Source: DATIXD01 sp035518875 (GTDB lineage Bacteria > Pseudomonadota > Gammaproteobacteria > Methylococcales > Methylococcaceae). Taken from it: a stretch of 11,878 nt of DNA. The stretch spans positions 1-11,878 of the forward strand of contig DATIXD010000213.1 in assembly GCA_035518875.1 (NCBI GenBank), read 5' to 3'. The notes under the pieces were generated by a model. That model worked only from the letters and a program-made list of their open reading frames with translations. It was not told where the DNA came from and ran no database searches. Positions 1 to 6,519 of this stretch are shown here, piece by piece. The position numbers and the translations under genes were made by a program. The first letter of the stretch is position 1, and each line of letters begins with the position of its first letter.

Positions 1-605
1 CCCGGGCAAGCGACACCCGTACCGCCAAGTCCGCAATAACCCTCTGGATTCTTGGCCAGATATTGCTGATGGTATGCTTCCGCATAATAGAACTGGGGGG
101 CATCGAGAATCTCGGTGGTAATCGGCCCGAGACCGGATTTCACCAGCGCCTTTTCATAAGCCCGTTGGCTAGCCAGCGCCAGAGCCTTTTGCGTTTCCGA
201 ATAGGTGAAGATCACCGAACGGTACTGGGTACCGATATCGTTTCCCTGGCGCATTCCCTGGGTGGGATCGTGCGACTCCCAGAACAGCTTGAGCAGTTCC
301 CCATAGTCCACCACATGCGGATCGTAAACCACCCGCACGACTTCTGCGTGGCCGGTCAGGCCGGTGCAGACTTCATGGTAAGTCGGATTCGGCGTGCCAC
401 CCCCTGCATAGCCCACAGCCGTCAGGAACACGCCGCCTCGCTGCCAGAAACGCCGCTCCGCGCCCCAAAAACAGCCCAAGCCGAACATCGCCAGCCCCGT
501 TCCCTCCGGATAAGGCGGCTCCATCCGTCGGCCATTCACGAAATGGAATTCCGGCGCCGTCATTTTATCGGAACGCCCCTTGGGAACGGACGTTTGGATT
601 TTCAT
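1..605 (-). CDS. msrA: Peptide-methionine (S)-S-oxide reductase MsrA (3' end missing)
   Basis: MsrA reduces the S-epimer of methionine sulfoxide, free or in proteins, and is recycled through internal disulfides by thioredoxin in the cytoplasm. Translation of the minus strand from the ATG at 605-603 gives 201 codons with no stop before the window edge. The catalytic motif GCFWGAER places the nucleophile at Cys45. It is followed by the family segments GYAGG, PTYHEVCTG, GHAEVVRVVYDP, FWESHDPTQGMRQGNDIGTQYRS and YYAEAYHQQYL. The tail GYCGLGGTGVACP carries the recycling cysteines Cys191 and Cys200. Their spacing of nine is one residue longer than in E. coli MsrA, and from memory resembles animal enzymes. 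E. coli MsrA has 212 residues, so only about 5-15 C-terminal residues should be missing. A strong Shine-Dalgarno AGGAGG (618-613) lies 7 nt before the ATG and fixes the start. The gene diverges from hslO. Confidence 0.96.
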   Translation of the reverse strand, partial: MKIQTSVPKGRSDKMTAPEFHFVNGRRMEPPYPEGTGLAMFGLGCFWGAERRFWQRGGVFLTAVGYAGGGTPNPTYHEVCTGLTGHAEVVRVVYDPHVVDYGELLKLFWESHDPTQGMRQGNDIGTQYRSVIFTYSETQKALALASQRAYEKALVKSGLGPITTEILDAPQFYYAEAYHQQYLAKNPEGYCGLGGTGVACP

Positions 606-638
606 AATCGAACCTCCTGCCATCGAACGAATCAAACC

Positions 639-651
639 GTCCAATATGGAC
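639..651. repeat. 13-bp inverted repeat upstream of msrA (possible operator)
   Basis: The sequence GTCCA-ATA-TGGAC has perfect 5-bp arms around a 3-nt centre. It lies about 34 bp upstream of the msrA start, in the divergent msrA/hslO gap. A position near a promoter would suit a repressor or activator site, but I recognise no regulator consensus and a 5-bp arm can arise by chance. Confidence 0.25.
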
Positions 652-660
652 AAAACAGAC

Positions 661-706
661 ATGACGCCCCCTTCCCCTTCAACCTTATAATTTTCATTTT
701 ATAAAC
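661..706. promoter_or_regulatory. AT-rich divergent promoter region of msrA and hslO
   Basis: On the plus strand a perfect -10 hexamer TATAAT lies at 686-691. A weak -35 candidate ATGACG (661-666, 19-bp spacer) precedes it, which would give a leader of roughly 20 nt before hslO. On the minus strand the same AT-rich patch reads TTTATAAAATG and TTATAAGG, either of which could serve msrA. I see no clear heat-shock sigma-32 promoter, which might have been expected for hslO. The -10 for hslO is the only strong element. Confidence 0.45.
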
Positions 707-720
707 CGACACATTAGACG

Positions 721-1590
721 ATGACAGATCAAGACAGTTTCCAGCGGTTTATTTTCGAAGACATCGGCGTGCGCGGCGAACTGGTGCGTCTGGACGCCAG
801 TTGGCAGACGGTGCTTGAGCGGCACACTTACCCATCCGCCGTGAGTAACCAGTTGGGGCAAGCCTTAGCTGCGGTGCTGCTGCTTTCGGCCACCATCAAG
901 TTCCAGGGTTCCCTGATTTTACAGGCGCAGGGCGAGGGCCCTTTACATACGGTGGTCGCCCAAGCCACTCACCGTCGCGCTATCCGGGGTCTCGCGCAAT
1001 GGCGGGACGAGGTGCCGACGGGCACCTTGTCCGACGTCTACGGCGCGGGTAGATTGGTCTTGACCATACAGAACGAAGGTGCCGAACCTTACCAGGGTAT
1101 CGTCGCCCTGGAGGGCCCGAATCTGGCCTCATCCATTCAAGCCTATTTTTCCCGCTCAGAACAATTGGCCACCCGGCTCTGGCTGGCGGCGGACGGACAA
1201 CGTGCCGCCGGGCTGTTTATCCAGGAACTGCCTGTGCAAAAGGGCACCCGAACGGACTGGGACCGCGTCGCTCTGTTGGCGGATACGATCACGGAAGCCG
1301 AATTGCTGAGCCTGCCCAGCGAGATATTATTGTATCGCTTGTTCAACGAGGAGAAAGTGCGCCTGTTCGAACCGGAACGGGTGACTTTCCGCTGCTCCTG
1401 CTCACGCGAGCGCATCGAAACCATGCTGCGCGGTCTGGGTCGCCACGAGGTGGAATCAGTCTTACGGGAACAGGGCTCGGTCGATGTCGGCTGCGAGTTT
1501 TGCAACCGCCGCTACACCTTCGATCCTGTGGACATCCACGCGTTGTTTGCCGAAGTAGTCAGCCTGCCAGCCCCACGCACGCGGCAGTGA
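721..1590 (+). CDS. hslO: Redox-regulated holdase chaperone Hsp33
   Basis: Hsp33 is a cytoplasmic ATP-independent chaperone. It is inactive while reduced and zinc-bound, and becomes an active dimeric holdase when oxidants such as HOCl or heat plus peroxide release the zinc and form disulfides. The 289-residue product matches the usual length of about 290. The N-terminal domain (about 1-180) contains the family segments FEDIGVRGELVRL and LLSATIKFQGSLILQAQGEGP. The C-terminal redox switch has the CxC...CxxC zinc site, with Cys225, Cys227, Cys258 and Cys261. It corresponds to the four switch cysteines of E. coli Hsp33, and all four are present. The ATG start aligns with known N termini, but the Shine-Dalgarno is weak (TTAGACG just before it). 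The gene diverges from msrA, another repair factor for oxidised proteins, and converges on gyrB. Confidence 0.97.
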   Translation: MTDQDSFQRFIFEDIGVRGELVRLDASWQTVLERHTYPSAVSNQLGQALAAVLLLSATIKFQGSLILQAQGEGPLHTVVAQATHRRAIRGLAQWRDEVPTGTLSDVYGAGRLVLTIQNEGAEPYQGIVALEGPNLASSIQAYFSRSEQLATRLWLAADGQRAAGLFIQELPVQKGTRTDWDRVALLADTITEAELLSLPSEILLYRLFNEEKVRLFEPERVTFRCSCSRERIETMLRGLGRHEVESVLREQGSVDVGCEFCNRRYTFDPVDIHALFAEVVSLPAPRTRQ

Positions 1591-1751
1591 CGGAAGACAT
1601 AGAACTCTTACCCTGCTACGAACACGTTCACCTCATGTCTGGGGCCGAGCACAGACTGGGATAGAGGGGCATCAGGCGCAAGGACGGCGTTTTTTTTACG
1701 ACTGCCTGCCTGAAAGCCCTCGTTCATACGTACAGGCTGAGAAACACGGTG

Positions 1752-1767
1752 TGTTCCACGTGGAACT
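1752..1767. other. parS-like ParB-binding palindrome overlapping the gyrB stop codon
   Basis: The sequence TGTTCCACGTGGAACT contains the perfect 14-bp palindrome GTTCCACGTGGAAC (1753-1766). It matches the chromosomal parS consensus TGTTCCACGTGGAACA at 15 of 16 positions, differing only in the last base. Its right end overlaps the last two bases of the gyrB stop codon (read as CTA, 1766-1768, on the plus strand). Two more copies lie in recF. ParB/Spo0J proteins bind such sites near the origin, spread along DNA as CTP-dependent clamps and drive chromosome segregation with ParA. Confidence 0.85.
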
Positions 1768-4186
1768 AAATGTCCAAGTTAGACACTTCTAGCGCGTTCC
1801 TTTCGATGAAGTCGCGCCGCGGTTCAACCTGGTCTCCCATCAACGTCGTGAAGACTTCGTCCGCCTTAATGGCATCTTCGATCTTCACCTGCAACAGGCG
1901 GCGAGTGTTCGAATCCAGCGTAGTTTCCCAAAGTTGATCCGGGTTCATTTCTCCGAGCCCCTTATAGCGCTGGATGTGTTGGCCCTTGCGCACATCCGCC
2001 ATCATCCACTCGAAGGCTTCCTTAAAATTCCTGACCGTTGTTTTTTTATCCTCTGAGCCGATCATGGCACCTTGGCCGAACAGTCCTTCGGTGTTCGTCC
2101 CGTAGGCGACCAGCCGGGCGTAGTCGTTGGAGAGGAAAAAGGTCGGCGTCACTTCGAAAAACTTCTGCACCCCATGGATGCGCTTCATGACCTTGGCAAC
2201 GAATTCGCCGGGACGCTGAACGAAATCGACCTCGATGGAGAAAACCGCGCTTTTCTCCACCTCTTGCAAGCGGCTTTCGAGCCCCTTAAACCATGCTTCG
2301 CAACGCCCGTGGTCGTCCATGGCGTCCTTGGACAGTGGTGGCATGGCGATCAACGCTTCCAGAAAAGTTCCGTCATAGCGATTTCCTAACCGGTCGATCA
2401 GCGCCTGCACCTTGATATGATCCTGCGCCAGTTGTTCCAGACCCGGCCCCTGGATAGGCGGCGCGGTATCGTCTACGTAAAGCCGCGTCTTTTCCAGCGC
2501 CATCTGCAAGAGATAATTATCGAGCTCGGCGTCATCCTTGACGTAATGTTCCTGCTTACCCTTTTTCACTTTATACAGAGGCGGCTGGGCGATATAGATG
2601 TAACCCCGCTCGATCAACTCCGGCATCTGTCGGTAGAAGAAGGTCAACAGCAAAGTCCGGATGTGGGAGCCGTCCACGTCGGCGTCGGTCATGATGATGA
2701 CACGGTGGTAACGCAATTTGTCGGGATCGTATTCCTCCCGGCCGATGCCGCAACCCAAGGCGGTGATCAGAGTGCCGACTTCCTCGGAAGACAGCATCTT
2801 GTCGAAGCGGGCCCGCTCCACATTCAATATTTTGCCCTTGAGGGGGAGAATCGCCTGGGTTCGCCGATCACGGCCCTGTTTTGCGGAACCGCCAGCGGAA
2901 TCACCCTCGACAATGAACAGCTCGGAAAGGGCCGGATCGCGTTCCTGGCAGTCGGCCAGCTTGCCCGGAAGTCCGGCGATGTCCAGGGTCGTCTTCCGGC
3001 GCGTCATTTCCCGCGCCTTGCGCGCCGCCTCCCGCGCCCGCGCGGCGTCGATCATCTTGTTGGCGATCAGCTTGGCGACGACCGGGTTTTCCAGCAAAAA
3101 CTCGTCGAATTTTTCATTCATCGCCGATTCGACCGCGGCCTTGACCTCTGAGGACACCAACTTGTCCTTGGTTTGAGAGGAAAACTTCGGATCGGGCACT
3201 TTCACCGACAGCACCGCCGTCAGGCCTTCTCGGGCGTCGTCCCCGGACGTAGCGATCTTTTGTTTTTTCTGCAAGCCCTGTGTTTCGATGTATTGGTTCA
3301 GGGTTCGGGTCAGTGCCCCCCTGAACCCCGCCAGATGGGTACCACCGTCGCGCTGAGGGATGTTGTTGGTATAGCAAAAGATGTTTTCTTGATAGGAATC
3401 ATTCCACTGCATAGCCACTTCGACGACAATACCGTCCTCTCGCTCGGCGTTGAAATAGAATACCTTGTCGAACAGCGGCGTCTTGTTTTTGTTGAGATGA
3501 CTGACGAAGGCGCGGATGCCACCGTCGAACTCGAATACATCCTCGCGCCCCGAGCGTTCGTCGCGCAATTCGATGCGCACGCCCGAGTTCAGGAAGGAGA
3601 GCTCACGTAGCCGTTTTGCGAGGATGTCGTAATGGAATTCGATGTTGGTGAAGGTCTGCGCGCTCGGCTTGAAGCGAATCTCCGTGCCCCTGCCTTCTAC
3701 CGAGCCGAGCTCGGCGAGCGGCGCCAACGCGTCGCCGTGCCGATAGCTCTGGTGGTAGAGCTTGCCGTTTTTGCGAATCTTCAATTCTAGCTCTTCGGAC
3801 AATGCGTTCACCACCGAAACGCCTACGCCGTGCAAACCGCCGGAAACCTTGTAGGCATTGTCGTCGAACTTACCGCCAGCATGCAGCACCGTCATGATCA
3901 CCTCCGCCGCTGACTTCCCTTCTTCCGGGTGTATGTCAACCGGAATTCCGCGCCCGTCATCAGCGACGCTCACCGATTCGTCGGGGTGAATCGTCACCTT
4001 GACGCTCTTGCAATAGCCGGCCAATGCTTCATCGATGGAATTGTCGACCACCTCGAAGACCATGTGATGCAGACCGGTGCCGTCATCTGTGTCGCCAATG
4101 TACATGCCGGGACGCTTCCTGACGGCGTCGAGACCCTTCAGGACTTGAATGCTTGAGCTGTCGTATTCTTTGGCAGGCATATTCAT
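1766..4186 (-). CDS. gyrB: DNA gyrase subunit B
   Basis: GyrB is the ATPase subunit of the A2B2 gyrase that introduces negative supercoils. Numbering from the chosen ATG (4186-4184, 806 residues), the GHKL ATPase site shows Glu45 and Asn49 in FEVVDNSIDEAL, DDGRGIP around 76-82, and GGLHGVGVSVVNALS near 116-130. The QTK loop lies at 338-340. The TOPRIM domain has EGDSAGG (427-433) and the metal-binding DADVDGSH with Asp501, Asp503 and Asp505. The proteobacterial insert occupies roughly 555-730, before IQRYKGLGEMNP (738-749). E. coli GyrB has 804 residues. An in-frame ATG at 4195 directly follows the recF stop, but the Shine-Dalgarno AAGGTG would then be only 1 nt away. The ATG at 4186 has 10 nt of spacing and fits the family N terminus better; 4180 is a third option. 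It is the last gene of the dnaA-dnaN-recF-gyrB set and is probably cotranscribed and translationally coupled to recF. Confidence 0.97.
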   Translation of the reverse strand: MNMPAKEYDSSSIQVLKGLDAVRKRPGMYIGDTDDGTGLHHMVFEVVDNSIDEALAGYCKSVKVTIHPDESVSVADDGRGIPVDIHPEEGKSAAEVIMTVLHAGGKFDDNAYKVSGGLHGVGVSVVNALSEELELKIRKNGKLYHQSYRHGDALAPLAELGSVEGRGTEIRFKPSAQTFTNIEFHYDILAKRLRELSFLNSGVRIELRDERSGREDVFEFDGGIRAFVSHLNKNKTPLFDKVFYFNAEREDGIVVEVAMQWNDSYQENIFCYTNNIPQRDGGTHLAGFRGALTRTLNQYIETQGLQKKQKIATSGDDAREGLTAVLSVKVPDPKFSSQTKDKLVSSEVKAAVESAMNEKFDEFLLENPVVAKLIANKMIDAARAREAARKAREMTRRKTTLDIAGLPGKLADCQERDPALSELFIVEGDSAGGSAKQGRDRRTQAILPLKGKILNVERARFDKMLSSEEVGTLITALGCGIGREEYDPDKLRYHRVIIMTDADVDGSHIRTLLLTFFYRQMPELIERGYIYIAQPPLYKVKKGKQEHYVKDDAELDNYLLQMALEKTRLYVDDTAPPIQGPGLEQLAQDHIKVQALIDRLGNRYDGTFLEALIAMPPLSKDAMDDHGRCEAWFKGLESRLQEVEKSAVFSIEVDFVQRPGEFVAKVMKRIHGVQKFFEVTPTFFLSNDYARLVAYGTNTEGLFGQGAMIGSEDKKTTVRNFKEAFEWMMADVRKGQHIQRYKGLGEMNPDQLWETTLDSNTRRLLQVKIEDAIKADEVFTTLMGDQVEPRRDFIERNALEVSNLDI

Positions 4187-4195
4187 TCGATTCAT

Positions 4196-5284
4196 TCACC
4201 TTTGAATTAAGATTTCTTTAATGCGTCCATGTTCCACGTGGAACACGCTTGCCTCGCCGAGCCTCACGTTTTCAAACACCCGTTCGTCTGTGGCGGTAAT
4301 AAAAAACTGTCCTCTGCGCATTTCCAAGAACCGCAAGAGCTTGTCCCGATTGTCGCTATCCAACTCAGAAGCCAGATCGTCGATCAGCACGCATCCGCGA
4401 TTATCGATCATTTCCTCCAGAAGATGCGCCTGGGCCAGCAACAATGCAAAGACCAATAATTTCATCTGTCCTCGAGAAAGGAAGTTTTTCGCCGATCGAC
4501 CGTCTAGCAGCACCGAAAAATCACCCTTGTGCGGGCCGAACTGAGTGTAACCATATCTCCGATCCGCACCTCCCTCCTCTCGAAGGACATCAGCCAATGA
4601 TTTTTGGCTGTCCCAGCCACGATCTGTGCGCAGTCGGAAATCATGGGGTCCGAGAAATAGAACGGCGGCTTCCAGAAAATACGGAAGCAGGCTCTCGATA
4701 TAAGTTTCGCGCGCTTCGGCGACCATTGTACCGTAGCGGCTCAGCGCGCGATCCCAGACCTCGATATTCCGGCAATCGCCGGCCCGCAGAAGGGAATTCC
4801 GCTGGCTCAAAGCCCGTGCGTAACCGCGCCAGTTCTCCAGGAAAGAGGGTTCCACGTGGAACACGCCCCAATCCAGAAATTGTCTGCGATGTTTCGGCGC
4901 ATTATCCAACAATGCCGTACTGACGGGCTGAATGACCAATACCGGAAAGGCTCGGATCAGTTCGGCGCTGGATTGTAGCCGCCTACCCGACAAGACGATT
5001 TGGCGCTCCCGCCGGGAAAGCTCCACGCCTAGAGAAACCGGCGGCATATCGACTTTCTGAAGCGTCTTGCCCGAAACCGTCAGATTTTCTTTGTTGAAGG
5101 TAATGACTTGACCCGCCTGCACCGAGCGGAACGATCGCGCGCGCCCAAGGATGTAAATCGCCTCGACTAGAGAGGTTTTCCCGCTGCCATTGGCCCCAAC
5201 CAGGAAGTTTAGTCTGGGCGATGGCTCCAGGGACGCCCTCTCGATGTTGCGAACATTGAAAACGTCAAGTTTCGCAAGGCTCAT
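4196..5284 (-). CDS. recF: DNA replication and repair protein RecF
   Basis: RecF is an SMC-like ATPase that binds single-/double-strand junctions and, with RecO and RecR, loads RecA at gaps and stalled forks. The 362-residue product has Walker A GANGSGKT (30-37), the ABC signature LSRGQMK (269-275) and Walker B VLIDDLASELD (299-309). It also has the conserved GPHDF and FGPHKGD segments. E. coli RecF has 357 residues. The ATG at 5284-5282 is the only plausible start, because the frame upstream meets TAA with no other start codon. Its Shine-Dalgarno is poor (AACTCCAG), so expression may depend on readthrough from dnaN, which ends 46 nt upstream. The stop codon abuts the first possible gyrB ATG. 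Two parS-like palindromes lie inside the gene and encode VFHVEP (141-146) and VFHVEH (347-352), so part of its sequence serves two roles. Confidence 0.97.
   Translation of the reverse strand: MSLAKLDVFNVRNIERASLEPSPRLNFLVGANGSGKTSLVEAIYILGRARSFRSVQAGQVITFNKENLTVSGKTLQKVDMPPVSLGVELSRRERQIVLSGRRLQSSAELIRAFPVLVIQPVSTALLDNAPKHRRQFLDWGVFHVEPSFLENWRGYARALSQRNSLLRAGDCRNIEVWDRALSRYGTMVAEARETYIESLLPYFLEAAVLFLGPHDFRLRTDRGWDSQKSLADVLREEGGADRRYGYTQFGPHKGDFSVLLDGRSAKNFLSRGQMKLLVFALLLAQAHLLEEMIDNRGCVLIDDLASELDSDNRDKLLRFLEMRRGQFFITATDERVFENVRLGEASVFHVEHGRIKEILIQR
4230..4245. other. parS site, perfect 16-bp palindrome, inside the recF 3' end
   Basis: TGTTCCACGTGGAACA is a perfect 16-bp palindrome. It is identical to the form of parS known from Pseudomonas and differs by two bases from the Bacillus form TGTTTCACGTGAAACA. 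It lies within recF codons for VFHVEH, about 40 bp before the recF stop. It is the best match of the three copies in this window, so it is the one most likely to be a high-affinity ParB nucleation site. Confidence 0.9.
4848..4863. other. parS-like ParB-binding palindrome inside recF
   Basis: GGTTCCACGTGGAACA contains the same 14-bp palindromic core GTTCCACGTGGAAC (4849-4862) and differs from the perfect copy only in the first base. It encodes VFHVEP in the middle of recF, 618 bp from the copy at 4230. Sharing the 14-bp core with two neighbours makes a chance match very unlikely. Confidence 0.87.
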
Positions 5285-5330
5285 GACTGGAGTTAGGCGC
5301 TTGCCGGGTTACTTAAAAAACGAAACCGAC

Positions 5331-6431
5331 CTACAGCCGCATGGGCATGACGATGAACTTAAATTTCTGATCCTCGACATCCTCGATCAGACAACTATTG
5401 GCGGCGTCGGTAAAGGACAACCTGACGTCATCCGAATCGATATTGTTGATCGCATCCAGGAGATAAGCGGCATTGAAACCCACGGCAAGACCCTCACCCT
5501 CCAACCGAACCGCAACTTCTTCCTCGGCCTCCTCATGCTCCGGATTTTGCGCATTCAAACGCATGACACCGCCGTTTACCTCGATTCCGACGCCCTTATA
5601 TTTTTCGTTGGCCAGAATGGAAACTCGAGTCAGAGCCGCTTTGAAAGCATCCTTCTCCACGGTCACGACTTTGGTGATGTCCCTTGGCATGACGCGCTGA
5701 AAATCGGGGAACCTCCCTTCAATTAGCTTGACGGAGAAGCTGAGATCACCCAGGAGCAACCGCATATTGTTGGGTGCGATCTGCACGATGACGGGCCGAT
5801 CCTGATCGCTCATGAGACGGTACAGTTCCATCACCCCCTTACGCGGGATGATCACTTGGCGAGCCTGCGGGCAACCGTTGTCCAGCATCTCCTGGAATAG
5901 GGCAAGACGGTGACCGTCCGAGGAAACCGTTCTCAATAGGCCGTTACTCATTTCCAGCATCAGCCCATTCAGGTAATAGCGGACATCCTGCTGCCCCATC
6001 GCGGACACGGTTTTTTCCATCGCCCTATGCAGAACTCGGCTGCTGATGGTTAACTCAACTTCCGGAACGCTGGCATCGAAGGCGGGATAATTGCCGGCCG
6101 GCAAGGTGGCGAGGCTGAACCGACTCCGCCCGCACTGAATGGCGAACTTTTCCTGGCGGCAATCGATGTTAACCGTGCTCTGTTCCGGCAGCAGCCGGCA
6201 AATGTCCAGGAGCTTGCGCGCCGGCACGGTAACCTCACCATCCTCTCCAACCTCGGTGGCGGATTGGATCACCAATTGCACCTCCAGATCCGTACCCGTC
6301 AGTTCGAGCCGGTTGCCCGCCAGCTTAATCAGCACGTGAGATAAGATGGGCAGGGTTTGCCGCCTTTCGATTACGCCAATCACTTGTTGCAACGGCGTCA
6401 GGAGATTTTCTCGGGCAATCGTGAATTTCAT
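5331..6431 (-). CDS. dnaN: DNA polymerase III beta subunit (sliding clamp)
   Basis: DnaN forms the ring-shaped homodimer that tethers Pol III and other partners to DNA at the replication fork. The 366-residue length equals that of E. coli. Family landmarks are the N terminus MKFTIARENLLTPLQQV, RRQTLPILSHVL near 23-34, GTDLEV at 46-51, the strand GRSRFSLATLPAG at 101-113, QDVRYYLNG and DGHRLA in the second domain, and the C-terminal MPMRL (362-366) that lines the partner-binding pocket. Three clamp folds of about 120 residues each fit this layout. The ATG at 6431-6429 aligns with known starts, but no clear Shine-Dalgarno precedes it (CTCACCAACC). It lies 88 bp downstream of dnaA, across a large inverted repeat, and 46 bp upstream of recF, so it is probably in the same transcription unit. 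Confidence 0.98.
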   Translation of the reverse strand: MKFTIARENLLTPLQQVIGVIERRQTLPILSHVLIKLAGNRLELTGTDLEVQLVIQSATEVGEDGEVTVPARKLLDICRLLPEQSTVNIDCRQEKFAIQCGRSRFSLATLPAGNYPAFDASVPEVELTISSRVLHRAMEKTVSAMGQQDVRYYLNGLMLEMSNGLLRTVSSDGHRLALFQEMLDNGCPQARQVIIPRKGVMELYRLMSDQDRPVIVQIAPNNMRLLLGDLSFSVKLIEGRFPDFQRVMPRDITKVVTVEKDAFKAALTRVSILANEKYKGVGIEVNGGVMRLNAQNPEHEEAEEEVAVRLEGEGLAVGFNAAYLLDAINNIDSDDVRLSFTDAANSCLIEDVEDQKFKFIVMPMRL

Positions 6432-6457
6432 GGTTGGTGAGCGTTGACTATCAGCGC

Positions 6458-6519
6458 AAGTGGCGGCGCCGACCGCACAATTGCCCGCATCGGGGCATCG
6501 TGCGGTCGGCGCCCCACTT
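6458..6519. repeat. 62-bp near-perfect inverted repeat (hairpin) between dnaA and dnaN
   Basis: The arms at 6458-6478 and 6500-6519 contain a perfect 14-bp core, GGCGCCGACCGCAC against GTGCGGTCGGCGCC. They extend through AAGTGG/CCACTT with a single bulged C, which makes a 20-bp stem. The 21-nt loop can form its own 5-bp helix (TGCCC/GGGCA). The element begins directly after the dnaA stop codon and fills most of the gap to dnaN. No run of T follows it in the dnaA direction, so it is not a standard intrinsic terminator. It could attenuate or stabilise the mRNA, or be a REP-like or miniature mobile palindrome. Confidence 0.85.

Noticed and set aside
1690..1697. Run of eight T after hslO as an intrinsic terminator
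   Set aside because: The bases before it give at best a 3-bp stem, so I cannot support a hairpin terminator, although the T-run position would suit hslO.
1591..1765. Possible small gene or RNA in the hslO-gyrB gap
   Set aside because: No coding frame with a start signal, no promoter and no recognisable RNA fold. The only supported element is the parS-like site at its right end.
5285..5330. Six-T tract (minus strand) after dnaN as a terminator before recF
   Set aside because: No stable stem precedes the tract, and recF has no promoter that I can see in the 46-bp gap, so readthrough is more likely.
6333..6338. CACGTG in dnaN as a fourth parS site
   Set aside because: Only the central six bases match. 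The flanks (AG before, AG after) do not continue the palindrome.
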